A program made the translations under genes and the position numbers. Below the pieces are notes generated by a model. It was not told where the DNA came from. It did no database searches and saw nothing but the letters and a program-made list of their open reading frames with translations. Positions 41,578 to 50,551 of a stretch of 64,000 bases of DNA are shown here, in pieces. The stretch lies in the NCBI GenBank assembly GCA_026003175.1, contig BPGT01000001.1, positions 1,216,839 to 1,280,838 on the forward strand, given 5' to 3'. Origin of the DNA: Armatimonadota bacterium. GTDB taxonomy: Bacteria; Armatimonadota; HRBIN16. The first letter of the stretch is position 1. Each line of letters starts with the position of its first letter.

Positions 41578-42138
41578 TCATCGGTGTACCAGTTGTCGTA
41601 TCCACCACAGCGCTATCAGGTCGTATAATGTGTGCGCCACGCAGCAGCCCCACAGATTGCCTGTTAGCGCGTAAAGCCCTCCCAGCAGCAGCCCAAAGGG
41701 CGTATAAAATAGCATCATCTTGATGCCATCGCTATCCCAGCGCAGCACGTGCATGGCCGCGAATAGCAGCGAAGCCAGCCAGATACTGAATAGAGGCTGG
41801 ATGACGCCGCGAAACAGCGCTTCCTCGCCAAAGCCCGCTACCACCGACAGTAGTATCATCTCACGGGGGCGAATCTCGGCGAACAAAGGGGAGAGCTGAA
41901 GCATCCACCGTTTCAAAAAAGCCCATGCCGCCCAGCGTTCTGATGCTGCGGAGCCTGCCATCGCCACCAGTAGCATCACGACGGTCAGCAGTACTCCCAG
42001 CACGGTGTCCTGCCGGGTGGGAATCATCACCTGTTGCCACGTTATGCGTTCAAAATACACCCGCGCGGCGAGCAATCCGAACCCTGCCACCGCCAGAGCG
42101 CTCTCTAGCCAGAACAGTGTAAACACCACGCGACGCAT
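41578..42138 (-). CDS. CPBP family intramembrane metalloprotease
   Basis: 186 residues with about six membrane helices. The CPBP/Abi motifs are all visible: E-E-A-L-F-R-G, F-A-A-M-H, and a C-terminal H in C-V-A-H-T-L-Y-D. These are Rce1-like glutamic/metal proteases of bacterial membranes. ATG at 42138 is preceded by AAGGAG; an upstream start at 42162 is not favoured. Function in the cell unknown. Confidence 0.85.
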   Translation of the reverse strand: MRRVVFTLFWLESALAVAGFGLLAARVYFERITWQQVMIPTRQDTVLGVLLTVVMLLVAMAGSAASERWAAWAFLKRWMLQLSPLFAEIRPREMILLSVVAGFGEEALFRGVIQPLFSIWLASLLFAAMHVLRWDSDGIKMMLFYTPFGLLLGGLYALTGNLWGCCVAHTLYDLIALWWIRQLVHR

Positions 42139-42200
42139 CGATTCGCTCCTTGTTTCGCACACGCAGTATAGCCCAAAGACATCCTGCAGGTCAAATCACG

Positions 42201-42230
42201 TTGATTTTTGCACCTGATTCCCCGTATACT
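42201..42230 (+). promoter_or_regulatory. Sigma-70-type promoter of the TPR-yggT-divIVA operon
   Basis: TTGATT (42201-42206), an 18-base spacer and TATACT (42225-42230), 67 bases upstream of the ATG at 42298. Confidence 0.55.
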
Positions 42231-42297
42231 ACTACAGGACGGTGCGGTTGCCGACAATAGAAGTAAACGCTCTACAGAGGGAAAGGACGTATCACCA

Positions 42298-42915
42298 ATG
42301 AAATGGCTCTGGATAACCGGTCTGGTATGCGCGTTGTTTGCATCGGTGCAGGCGCAGCCGCAGCCTCTGCCGGCGGAGGTGCAGAAGCGGATAGACGCCA
42401 TCTTCGACGGGATGGTAGACCGCTGCATTGTGCAGATGGACAAATGGTGGCATGACGGGCAGCATGAACATCTGATTAACATGACCTATTTTGTCATCGC
42501 CTTCGACCCGCACAACCTCAGCCTGTACGAGAACGCGGGGTGGCTGTTGTGGAGTTCCAACCGCGACGATGAGGCGGTGGCGCTCTATCAGCGCGGTTTG
42601 CGTAACAATCCCAACACCTACGACATGTACTATGAGCTGGGGCAATACTACTATATTCGCAAGAAGGACTATGCCAAAGCCAGAGAGTATCTGGAGCAGG
42701 CGATAAAGTTTCCCTGCGAATGGTTCGTGTGGAACACACTGGGGCACGTATACGCCCGGCTTGGCGAACGGCAGAAAGCCGTAGAAACGTGGCAGGAGCT
42801 GCTGCGTCGCTTCCCGATGATGCCGATAGACCAGATGGAAGCGGTGCGCAAGAACATCCGCGATACAATGACCCGTGACACCACGCCTGCTTTCGAGGAG
42901 AGCAAGCAGCGATGA
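42298..42915 (+). CDS. Exported TPR-repeat protein
   Basis: 205 residues. A signal peptide (MKWLWITGLVCALFASVQAQ) precedes a set of TPR-like helices: N-M-T-Y-F-V-I-A-F-D-P-H-N, A-V-A-L-Y-Q-R-G-L-R-N-N-P-N-T-Y, Y-A-K-A-R-E-Y-L-E-Q-A-I and T-L-G-H-V-Y-A-R-L-G-E-R-Q-K-A-V. Such proteins mediate protein contacts outside the membrane. An upstream reading from 42208 is rejected; AAAGGA precedes ATG 42298. It opens an operon with yggT and divIVA, which may link it to growth or division. Confidence 0.8.
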   Translation: MKWLWITGLVCALFASVQAQPQPLPAEVQKRIDAIFDGMVDRCIVQMDKWWHDGQHEHLINMTYFVIAFDPHNLSLYENAGWLLWSSNRDDEAVALYQRGLRNNPNTYDMYYELGQYYYIRKKDYAKAREYLEQAIKFPCEWFVWNTLGHVYARLGERQKAVETWQELLRRFPMMPIDQMEAVRKNIRDTMTRDTTPAFEESKQR

Positions 42916-43172
42916 TCGGTCTTCTGGACCTGCTCCTGCAGTTGCTGACGTGGGCGATACTGGCGGACGTGATTCTGTCGTGGCTGATGTACGCCAATGT
43001 GGTGAAGTGGAGCCCCTGGCATCCGGTGCCACGTACGCTGAACCGTATCACTTCACCGATACTGGACCCGATTCGTAAAATGATGCCGCCGTGGCGATAT
43101 GGGCTGGACTTCAGTCCCTTCGTCGCGCTGGTTATCATCCAAATTGTGCGTCAGGTATTGTGGCGGTTGTAG
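42912..43172 (+). CDS. yggT: YggT family integral membrane protein
   Basis: 86 residues with two hydrophobic helices and the YggT core: A-I-L-A-D-V-I-L-S-W-L, then N-R-I-T-S-P-I-L-D-P-I-R-K-M-M-P-P. It is widely found beside divIVA and cell-division genes, where it may help resist osmotic stress; its exact role is not settled. ATGA overlap with the TPR gene and only a few bases before divIVA. Confidence 0.9.
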   Translation: MIGLLDLLLQLLTWAILADVILSWLMYANVVKWSPWHPVPRTLNRITSPILDPIRKMMPPWRYGLDFSPFVALVIIQIVRQVLWRL

Positions 43173-43174
43173 CG

Positions 43175-43705
43175 ATGAGTACACCGGTAAGACTGACACC
43201 AATAGACATCACCAACAAGCGGTTTCGGCGCGCGCTGCGCGGCTATCGCAGCAGCGAGGTGGACGAGTTCCTTGCGGAGGTTGGGGCGGATTACGAGGCG
43301 GTGGTAGTAGAAAACGCTCGTCTGAAGGAGCAAGTCGCGCAGATGCAGCAGGAGCTAGAGCGTTACCGCGCCATAGAGGAGTCGATGAAGGAGGCGCTGG
43401 TACTGGCACAGCGCACCGCAGACGAGCTGCGCGCTACCGCACACCGCGAAGCAGAGGTTATTCGTGCTCAGGCGGAACTGCAGGTGCGCCAGCAATTCGA
43501 ACAGCACCGCAAGGCGATTGAGGACCTGCGGACAGCACGCCAACGATTTGCCGTCGAATTGCGTTCAACCCTTCAGGGTATGCTGGAGTTTGTGGAGCGG
43601 TATCTGTTCGCCCCGCCTCCCGAAGTAACGTTGGAGAACGAGCCCGTGCGAGGCGATACGGAGCAACCCGAGCCGGAGAGTTCGCATGTGGAACAACCCG
43701 TCTGA
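43175..43705 (+). CDS. divIVA: DivIVA family polar/septal coiled-coil protein
   Basis: 176 residues. The N-terminal membrane-binding motif (R-L-T-P-I-D-I-T-N-K-R-F-R-R-A-L-R-G-Y) is clear and is followed by S-S-E-V-D-E-F-L-A-E-V. A long coiled coil (about 30-120) has heptad-like L, A and V spacing, and the tail is acidic. DivIVA proteins sense curved membrane and organise growth or division. ATG at 43175 follows the yggT stop by two bases. The next gene overlaps its end by 20 bases. Confidence 0.88.
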   Translation: MSTPVRLTPIDITNKRFRRALRGYRSSEVDEFLAEVGADYEAVVVENARLKEQVAQMQQELERYRAIEESMKEALVLAQRTADELRATAHREAEVIRAQAELQVRQQFEQHRKAIEDLRTARQRFAVELRSTLQGMLEFVERYLFAPPPEVTLENEPVRGDTEQPEPESSHVEQPV

Positions 43706-45131
43706 TGCTGAAGCGGAGCATCCGCATGGAGGAGGGTATGCTCTTTGGGTGGCGTTGCTGCTCTTCCTGCTTATTGTGCTGTCGAACCTGCTGATGCTGC
43801 GCCCCCGCTTGACCGACCGCATCGATATGTGGAGCACCCGGGTCGTGCAAGTCGAGTTTACCGCCCGGATGTTGTATGGGGAGGTATTGCCCTTCAAGGC
43901 GGTGCAGGGGACAGATTGGGAGGAACCGCTGAAACTGCTAACCGGAAAAGATGCACCGCTTGGTGCGCTGGTGCGGGCGGTTGTCCTGTTGGAGGAGCGG
44001 GCAAGTGCTACAGGGCAGGAACCCACTCGGGAGCGAATTAACCAGCTGCTGCGACGGATGCCCCATGCCCCTACGCGCTTTTCCCCCCAGCAAAAGCAAG
44101 CCATCCTGCTCTGGTGCCAGTCGGTATATGGCAATCGCCGCCGCCTGTCTGCTGTGGAGAAAGAGCAGTTCCGTCGCACGATTGAGGAGACAAACCTCGG
44201 CTGGACACGTTTGCTCGCTCTGAAGCATCTGGAGTTGCTGGCAGGGGATACCGAAGCCGCCCGCAGGTGGGACGTACAGGCGCGTCAGCAGGCGGATCGC
44301 TTACAGTGGGGGCTCATCGCCGTGTTTGCGGTGATAGTCTTGCTGATGTTGGGTGGGGTGACCGCGTGGCTGGCTTACGCTCTGTGGAAAAGCACCTTAC
44401 GCGCTATCCAGCCGGTCGTGCCCGTGATGCCGCCTCGCCACGCCGATGCGGTGATGTGGGGGCTGGTGGCTTATTTTACCGCAACGTATCTTGGCGGGTG
44501 GATTGCCGGGTTGTTTGTCCGTATGTTGCCGCCATCTACGCCGCTACTGGTGGTGCTGGTGTTGCTGGTGCAAGTGGCAACAGGATGTGCTGCTTTATGG
44601 GTACTGTATCTGCAGATGAGACGGAGCGGAGCCAGCTGGCGCGAGATTGGCTGGACGTGGAAACCTTTGTCTGCGCACCTTGCATGGGGGACAGCAGCCT
44701 ATGTGGCGATGATACCTGTGCTGTTGATTACCGTGGTCTTCGTACAGGTGCTGTTGCCATCGATACCCAGCCCGGCTCATCCTATCGCAGGTGTGGCATC
44801 ATCGGAGAACTCTCCTTGGGTGATGGTGCTGCTGTTTCTAGTGGCGGCGGTGTTTGCGCCGCTGTTTGAGGAGATCTTCTTCCGGGGAGTCCTGCTGAAC
44901 GCGCTATGGGCGTATACGGGTAACCGGTGGGTGGGCATCGTGGGTTCCGCGCTGGTCTTTTCGGTGCTGCACCCGCAAATGTATCTGGGCTGGATAGCGG
45001 TTTTTGTGATAGGCTTGATGCTGGGTGGGCTTTTTGTAGAGCGGCGGAGCCTTGTGCCCTGCCTCTGGATGCACGCGCTGAACAACACCGTCGCGCTGGT
45101 CGCGGCGCAGCTGCTGAGGATGGCAGGATGA
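43686..45131 (+). CDS. CPBP family intramembrane metalloprotease, long form
   Basis: 481 residues. An N-terminal helix (about 18-38) precedes a long soluble region (about 40-200) of unknown kind, then about eight membrane helices. The CPBP motifs are E-E-I-F-F-R-G, F-S-V-L-H and W-M-H-A-L-N-N. This is a second, larger CPBP protein, distinct from 41578-42138. Start ATG 43686 has GGAG upstream and lies inside the end of divIVA. It ends by overlapping the DUF167 gene (ATGA). Role unknown. Confidence 0.82.
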   Translation: MWNNPSDAEAEHPHGGGYALWVALLLFLLIVLSNLLMLRPRLTDRIDMWSTRVVQVEFTARMLYGEVLPFKAVQGTDWEEPLKLLTGKDAPLGALVRAVVLLEERASATGQEPTRERINQLLRRMPHAPTRFSPQQKQAILLWCQSVYGNRRRLSAVEKEQFRRTIEETNLGWTRLLALKHLELLAGDTEAARRWDVQARQQADRLQWGLIAVFAVIVLLMLGGVTAWLAYALWKSTLRAIQPVVPVMPPRHADAVMWGLVAYFTATYLGGWIAGLFVRMLPPSTPLLVVLVLLVQVATGCAALWVLYLQMRRSGASWREIGWTWKPLSAHLAWGTAAYVAMIPVLLITVVFVQVLLPSIPSPAHPIAGVASSENSPWVMVLLFLVAAVFAPLFEEIFFRGVLLNALWAYTGNRWVGIVGSALVFSVLHPQMYLGWIAVFVIGLMLGGLFVERRSLVPCLWMHALNNTVALVAAQLLRMAG

Positions 45132-45394
45132 GCGGGTGGCTGTTAAAGGTGCGCGTCACCCCTCGTTCATCGCGCAACGAGGTGGAGGGTTGGGATGGCC
45201 AAACCCTGCGTGTGCGGGTCACCGCTCCCCCTGTAGAGGGACAGGCAAACGAGGCGTGTCGCGATCTGCTGGCAAGGGCGCTGGGCATCCCCAAAAGCAA
45301 GGTGATGCTGGTACAGGGTATACACAGCCGTGACAAGGTCTTCCGTATCGAACAGGGCGAGCCGAGCGCACTGGACAAGTTTAGCAAGCAGTAG
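45128..45394 (+). CDS. DUF167/YggU family small protein
   Basis: 88 residues. The YggU fold shows as L-K-V-R-V-T-P-R-S-S-R-N-E-V, then V-T-A-P-P-V-E-G-Q-A-N-E-A and G-I-P-K-S-K-V-M-L-V-Q-G-I-H-S-R-D-K. The family is widespread and often sits next to yggT; no biochemical role is fixed. ATG at 45128 overlaps the previous stop. It closes the operon that began at 42298. Confidence 0.9.
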   Translation: MSGWLLKVRVTPRSSRNEVEGWDGQTLRVRVTAPPVEGQANEACRDLLARALGIPKSKVMLVQGIHSRDKVFRIEQGEPSALDKFSKQ

Positions 45395-45421
45395 ACGTTT
45401 TTTGCCCCAATCTGCTATAAT
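45392..45421 (+). promoter_or_regulatory. Promoter of the trp operon
   Basis: TAGACG (45392-45397), an 18-base spacer and a perfect TATAAT (45416-45421). The -35 overlaps the end of the DUF167 gene. The leader to trpE is only about 35 bases, so no trp leader peptide or attenuator can fit. Confidence 0.75.
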
Positions 45422-45461
45422 AACGCTACCATCCATCAAAGGTGTCGGAGGAGAAACGCGG

Positions 45462-46943
45462 ATGTTCTCTCCCTCGCGAGAGGAGTTCCATCGTCTGGCT
45501 CAACAGAGCAATCTGATACCTGTCTACCGCGAGATGCTGGCGGATATGGAGACGCCTGTGTCGGCGTTTCGCAAAATCGCGCGGGGGAGATACTCGTTTT
45601 TGCTTGAGAGTGTGGCTGGTGGCGAGCGTATCGCGCGTTACTCGTTTTTGGGTACCGAGCCCGCTCTGGTGTTCCGCAGCAAGGGGCACAAGATACGCCT
45701 CATCCGCGATGGGGAGGTAACTACTGAGACGCTTCCACAAGGACAGGACCCTCTGCACCGTCTCAAGAGTCTACTGAGCCCTTATCGTATCGCGCTACCC
45801 GCAGAACTACCTCGTTTCGTTGGCGGGCTGGTAGGCTATATCGCCTACGATATGGTGCGCTTCTTCGAGCGACTGCCTGAGGAGACGGTGGACGACCTGC
45901 AGGTGGATGATAGCTGCTTCTTGCTGGCGGATTCGCTGCTCATTTTCGACCATGTGCGCCATCGCATCATCGGTTTGAGCAATGCGCACGTGCAGGGGGA
46001 TGTGGACAAGGCGTATGACGAAGCGTGTGCCCGCGTGGACGAGATGATAGAGCGCCTGCGCGCCCCGTTACCTCCATCTCCCAAGACGCCGGCAAGGCAA
46101 ACGCCTGTAGTGTTCACACCGAACCAGAGCCCGGAGCAATATCAGCAGGCGGTGGCTCGTACAAAGGAGTATATCGCGGCAGGCGACGGCACGCAGATGG
46201 TCATCTCGCAGCGGTGGCAAGCTTCCATTCAGGCACACCCCTTTGACGTGTATCGCGCCCTGCGCTCGCTGAACCCCTCGCCCTACATGTTCTATCTGGA
46301 ACTGGACGATGTGGTGCTGGCAGGAGCTTCACCGGAGATTCTGGTCACGGTGGAAAAGCGCATCGCTACGACACGTCCTATTGCGGGCACGCGCCCGCGT
46401 GGCAAGACACCTGAAGAGGACAAACGCCTTGCACAGGAACTGCTGGCAGACGAGAAGGAGCGCGCTGAACATGTGATGCTGGTAGACCTTGGACGCAATG
46501 ACTTGGGGCGGGTGTGCGCCTACGGAACCGTGCGCGTGGACGAGTTGATGACTATCGAGCAGTACTCGCACGTGATTCACATCGTGTCCGACGTGAAAGG
46601 CAGGCTCGCGCCAGACAAGGACGCCTTCGATGCGCTGCGTGCCTGTTTCCCGGCTGGCACGGTGTCGGGTGCACCCAAGGTGCGCGCGATGGAGATTATC
46701 GAGGAATTGGAGCCTACGCGGCGGGGCATCTACGCAGGAGCGGTTGGCTACTTCAGCTTCAGCGGCGACATGGATACCTGCATCGCTATCCGCACTATTG
46801 TCATGAAAGACGGCATTGCCTACATTCAGGCGGGGGCAGGCATTGTGGCGGATTCGGTGCCAGAGCGCGAACACCAGGAGTGCTTGAATAAAGCGCGTGC
46901 GCTGATGCGGGCGGTCGAAATGGCAGAAGCAGGCTTGGAGTGA
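45462..46943 (+). CDS. trpE: Anthranilate synthase component I
   Basis: 493 residues, normal for TrpE. The tryptophan-feedback motif near the start is [16 protein letters not shown]. The chorismate-binding domain contains [19 protein letters not shown] and [10 protein letters not shown]. Converts chorismate plus glutamine to anthranilate with TrpG. ATG at 45462 with GGAGGAG is chosen over a reading from 45330. It heads trpE-G-(M24)-D-C. Confidence 0.95.
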   Translation: MFSPSREEFHRLAQQSNLIPVYREMLADMETPVSAFRKIARGRYSFLLESVAGGERIARYSFLGTEPALVFRSKGHKIRLIRDGEVTTETLPQGQDPLHRLKSLLSPYRIALPAELPRFVGGLVGYIAYDMVRFFERLPEETVDDLQVDDSCFLLADSLLIFDHVRHRIIGLSNAHVQGDVDKAYDEACARVDEMIERLRAPLPPSPKTPARQTPVVFTPNQSPEQYQQAVARTKEYIAAGDGTQMVISQRWQASIQAHPFDVYRALRSLNPSPYMFYLELDDVVLAGASPEILVTVEKRIATTRPIAGTRPRGKTPEEDKRLAQELLADEKERAEHVMLVDLGRNDLGRVCAYGTVRVDELMTIEQYSHVIHIVSDVKGRLAPDKDAFDALRACFPAGTVSGAPKVRAMEIIEELEPTRRGIYAGAVGYFSFSGDMDTCIAIRTIVMKDGIAYIQAGAGIVADSVPEREHQECLNKARALMRAVEMAEAGLE

Positions 46944-46951
46944 GGTTGACG

Positions 46952-47524
46952 ATGCTATTGATTATCGACAACTACGATAGCTTCACTTATAATCTGGTAC
47001 AGTATTTCGGTGAACTGGGGGCGGACCTGCGGGTGTACCGCAACGATGCCATCACGCTGGAGGAGATAGAACAAATGCAGCCGGAGCGTATCGTCATCTC
47101 GCCAGGTCCGTGCACGCCCAAAGAGGCAGGCATCTCCGTGCCGCTCATCCAGCGATGCGCGGGCAAAGTGCCTATACTCGGTGTGTGTTTGGGGCATCAG
47201 TGTATTGGCGCGGCGTTCGGGGGGGAAATCGTGCGGGCGAGACAGCTGATGCACGGCAAGACATCTGCCATTTACCACGATGGGCGCGGCGTGTTTCGCT
47301 CATTGCCCAACCCCTTTGAAGCCACCCGGTATCACTCACTGGTGATTGCCCGCGAGAGCCTGCCGGATTGTCTGGAAATCTCGGCGGAAACATATGACGG
47401 AGAGATTATGGGTATACGACACCGTGAATTCCCCATTGAAGGGGTGCAGTTTCATCCGGAGTCTATCTTAACGCAACCGGGCAAAGACCTGCTGCGCAAC
47501 TTCCTGAATATGCGCTCAGGGTAG
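46952..47524 (+). CDS. trpG: Anthranilate synthase glutamine amidotransferase component (TrpG/PabA)
   Basis: 190 residues of the class I amidotransferase family. [12 protein letters not shown] opens it; the nucleophile is in G-V-C-L-G-H-Q, and the H-P-E-S pair completes the triad near the end. It supplies ammonia to TrpE and may also serve PabB. ATG at 46952 has GAGG upstream; GTG at 46940 is less likely. Confidence 0.95.
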   Translation: MLLIIDNYDSFTYNLVQYFGELGADLRVYRNDAITLEEIEQMQPERIVISPGPCTPKEAGISVPLIQRCAGKVPILGVCLGHQCIGAAFGGEIVRARQLMHGKTSAIYHDGRGVFRSLPNPFEATRYHSLVIARESLPDCLEISAETYDGEIMGIRHREFPIEGVQFHPESILTQPGKDLLRNFLNMRSG

Positions 47525-47568
47525 TGGTTTCTTGTGGCGTCTTTGAAACGAGGACAGGGGGGATAACG

Positions 47569-48684
47569 ATGAATACAGATGTTCTTCAGCGTCGCCTGAC
47601 GATCATCCAGCAGGCGATGCTTCATGAAGGGGTGGACTGCTTCGTTGCCGCGCCGTCAGTGAACATGCAGTATCTCACGGGTTTTGTAGAGCCTGCTCAC
47701 GAGCGTTTCATGGCGCTGCTGGTTCCGGCGGAAGGAGAACCTGTTCTCATTGTTCCCGTGCTCAGTGCGGAGAGCGCACGACAGGAAGCGTTTGGAGTGG
47801 GCGAAATCCGGGTGTGGGAGGACCATGAAGGGGTGGAGCCGGTGTTGCGTGAGGTAGCGCAGCAGATGGACCTTGCCGCGGCGATTATCGCCATCGACGA
47901 GGACCTGCCCGCGCTCTTTCTGCTGAAGCTGCAGCAGATTCTGCCCACCGCACTATACCGCCCCGGCACCGCAATCTGGGCAGCGGCGCGCATCCGCAAA
48001 GATGAAGACGAACTGTGGCACATCGCTCAGGCGTCACGTTATGCCGACAACGCCCTTGCAGCAGGGTTGGCGCTGTGCGCAGCAGGCAACACCGAACGCG
48101 AGGTCGCCTGCGCAATTCAGGCCGAGATTGAGGCGCAGGGCGCAGAGATGGCTTTTGGACTGCCCATCGTAGCGGCTGGCAAACACAGCGCACAGCCACA
48201 CTATCGCACTACTAACACGGTTTTGCATTCGGGCGATGTGGTGGTGCTGGACTACGGCGCGCGCCTCAACGGGTATAACTCCGATATGACGCGCACGGTG
48301 TGTGTAGGTGAATCCACCCCGGAGGTGCAAAAGATATACAAAATTGTGTACGATGCGCACTATGCCGCGCGTGCAGCAGTCAAACCCGGCGTCACTGCCG
48401 AGTCGGTAGATGCTGCTGCTCGCGCCGTGATAGAGAAAGCTGGTTACGGCGAGTTCTTTGTACATCGCACCGGACACGGCATCGGTCTGTCGGTACACGA
48501 GCCGCCGTACATTGTGCAGGGCAACAAGCAGATTCTGGAGGAGGGAATGTGCTTCAGTATTGAACCGGGCATCTATCTGCCCGGGCGGTTCGGTGTGCGC
48601 ATCGAAAACGTCGTTGTGGTAACTGCCGATGGCTGCCAATCGTTAAATGCGGAGCCACCACCGCATATTCGTGAAGTAGGGTAG
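47569..48684 (+). CDS. M24 family (Xaa-Pro aminopeptidase-like) metallopeptidase
   Basis: 371 residues. An N-terminal creatinase-like domain (about 1-130) is followed by the pita-bread catalytic domain with the metal ligands: L-D-Y-G-A-R, S-D-M-T-R-T, G-H-G-I-G-L-S-V-H-E, S-I-E-P-G-I-Y and V-R-I-E-N. The family cleaves X-Pro bonds. ATG at 47569 has AGGGGG upstream; an earlier GTG is not preferred. It sits inside the trp operon, with gaps of 44 and 11 bases, an arrangement that has no obvious metabolic reason. Confidence 0.88.
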   Translation: MNTDVLQRRLTIIQQAMLHEGVDCFVAAPSVNMQYLTGFVEPAHERFMALLVPAEGEPVLIVPVLSAESARQEAFGVGEIRVWEDHEGVEPVLREVAQQMDLAAAIIAIDEDLPALFLLKLQQILPTALYRPGTAIWAAARIRKDEDELWHIAQASRYADNALAAGLALCAAGNTEREVACAIQAEIEAQGAEMAFGLPIVAAGKHSAQPHYRTTNTVLHSGDVVVLDYGARLNGYNSDMTRTVCVGESTPEVQKIYKIVYDAHYAARAAVKPGVTAESVDAAARAVIEKAGYGEFFVHRTGHGIGLSVHEPPYIVQGNKQILEEGMCFSIEPGIYLPGRFGVRIENVVVVTADGCQSLNAEPPPHIREVG

Positions 48685-48695
48685 AGGGGTATAGT

Positions 48696-49724
48696 ATGAC
48701 CGTTCAACAGGCAATTGCTAAGCTGGTAGATAGACAGAACTTGACGCGTGCTGAAGCCGCCGCGTTGATGGAATCCACCATGAGCGGACAGGCAACACCC
48801 GCGCAAACTGCCGGATGGCTGATCGCCCTGCGCATGAAGGGTGAGACCGCCGAAGAGATTGCCGGTTGCGCTGAAACCATGCGCCGTCATGCGGTAGCAG
48901 TGCATCCCCAGCGCAAAGCGGAGCTGATAGATACCTGCGGCACAGGTGCGGATAGAATAAAGACGTTCAATGTATCTACAGCGGTGGCGTTTATCGCCGC
49001 GGCGGCAGGTATCCCCGTTGCCAAACACGGCAACCGTGCTGTTACCAGCAAGTGCGGCAGTGCGGATGTGCTGGAAGCGTTAGGGTGTCGGCTAGATCTG
49101 TCTCCTGAGAAGGTGACGCAAGCGATCGATGACATCGGCATTGGTTTCCTGTTCGCGCGGGCACACCATCCGGCGATGAAATACGCTGCCCCTATTCGAC
49201 AGGAGCTGGGTGTGCGCACCGTGTTCAACGTGCTGGGACCGTTGACCAATCCTGCGGGAGCAACCCGCCAGCTGCTGGGGGTCTTTGCGCCAGGGTTGAC
49301 CCGTCTGATAGCCGACGTGCTGCGCGAACTAGGCACAGAGCGCGCCATGGTGGTACATGGCGAGCCGGGACTGGATGAGATTTCCACTTTAGGTGAGACG
49401 ATCGTCGTGCACGTGCAGGACGGACAGATTTACGAAGAGCGCATCACCCCCGAACAGTTCGGCTTCCGGCGTGCCTTGCCGGAAGAGGTCACCGCGCCCG
49501 ACTCTCCCCAAGCCTGCGCCGAGATGATGCGTCGCTTGCTGGCTGGTGAAAAAGGCTCTGCACGCGACCTGCTTTTGCTGAACGCAGGCGCAGCGCTGGT
49601 AGTAGGCGGTAAGGCGCAGACCATTGCCGAGGGCATCCGCCTGGCTGAAGAAATGATTGATTCCGGCAAGGCGTTGCAGGTGCTGGAACGCTATATCCAG
49701 TTCACGCAGGAGGCAGGCGCGTGA
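48696..49724 (+). CDS. trpD: Anthranilate phosphoribosyltransferase
   Basis: 342 residues. The signature D-T-C-G-T-G-A-D is at about 72-79, with the later K-H-G-N-R-A-V-T-S-K-C-G-S-A-D block and G-P-L-T-N-P-A. Transfers phosphoribosyl from PRPP to anthranilate, the second step of tryptophan synthesis. Its end overlaps the trpC GTG. Confidence 0.96.
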   Translation: MTVQQAIAKLVDRQNLTRAEAAALMESTMSGQATPAQTAGWLIALRMKGETAEEIAGCAETMRRHAVAVHPQRKAELIDTCGTGADRIKTFNVSTAVAFIAAAAGIPVAKHGNRAVTSKCGSADVLEALGCRLDLSPEKVTQAIDDIGIGFLFARAHHPAMKYAAPIRQELGVRTVFNVLGPLTNPAGATRQLLGVFAPGLTRLIADVLRELGTERAMVVHGEPGLDEISTLGETIVVHVQDGQIYEERITPEQFGFRRALPEEVTAPDSPQACAEMMRRLLAGEKGSARDLLLLNAGAALVVGGKAQTIAEGIRLAEEMIDSGKALQVLERYIQFTQEAGA

Positions 49725-50512
49725 ATATTCTGGATACTATCCTCGCCCACAAGCGCAAGGAGGTCGCCGAAGCCGAGTCACGCATCCCTTTCTCTGTGCT
49801 GGAGAGACAACTGCTTAACGCCCCGTCAACACGCTCGCTCCGCGATGCCCTGAACCGAGCCGATGGACGTGTGGCGGTCATCGCTGAGGTCAAGAAGGCA
49901 TCACCCTCTAAAGGCATTCTCCGTGAAGAGTTTGACCCGCTCGATATTGCCCAAACGTACGCCCGACACGGTGCCAGCGCCATCAGTGTACTCACCGATG
50001 AACGCTTCTTTCAGGGACGACTGAACTACCTGCAGACAATAAGGCGGCGTGTGCCGGTTCCCGTATTGCGCAAAGACTTCCTTATCAGCCGCTATCAGGT
50101 GCTTGAAGCACGGGTAGCGGGGGCAGACGCCGTGCTGCTGATTGTCGCCGCACTTTCAGACGAGAGGCTACGAGAACTGCTCACGTACACGCACGAGCTG
50201 GGCATGGACGCGCTGGTGGAGGTACATACCGAGGAGGAACTGCATCGTGCGCTGGATGCTGGTGCAGCCATCATCGGCGTTAACAATCGCGACCTGACCA
50301 CCTTCCACACCACCTTAGAAGTCACCGAATGCCTTGCCCCGTTGATACCCCCTGGGTGTATCCTGGTGAGCGAGAGCGGGATTGAAAACGCAGAGGATGT
50401 ACGTCGTGTGGCGCGTGCAGGTGCTCACGCTGTGCTGGTCGGCGAATCGCTCGTGCGGACGAAGGACATTGGAGCGAAGCTGAAGGAGCTGGCAGGGGTA
50501 GAGCGTTCGTAG
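49721..50512 (+). CDS. trpC: Indole-3-glycerol-phosphate synthase
   Basis: 263 residues, a TIM barrel. Key stretches: V-A-V-I-A-E-V-K-K-A-S-P-S-K-G (the substrate-binding lysine region), V-L-R-K-D-F-L-I, E-V-H-T-E-E-E-L, G-V-N-N-R-D-L and L-V-S-E-S-G-I. GTG start overlapping trpD. The trp genes trpF, trpB and trpA are not in this cluster. Confidence 0.96.
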   Translation: MNILDTILAHKRKEVAEAESRIPFSVLERQLLNAPSTRSLRDALNRADGRVAVIAEVKKASPSKGILREEFDPLDIAQTYARHGASAISVLTDERFFQGRLNYLQTIRRRVPVPVLRKDFLISRYQVLEARVAGADAVLLIVAALSDERLRELLTYTHELGMDALVEVHTEEELHRALDAGAAIIGVNNRDLTTFHTTLEVTECLAPLIPPGCILVSESGIENAEDVRRVARAGAHAVLVGESLVRTKDIGAKLKELAGVERS

Positions 50513-50551
50513 TGCAGGATGAATCTGCGAGAGAGTTGCACTGATGAGCAT

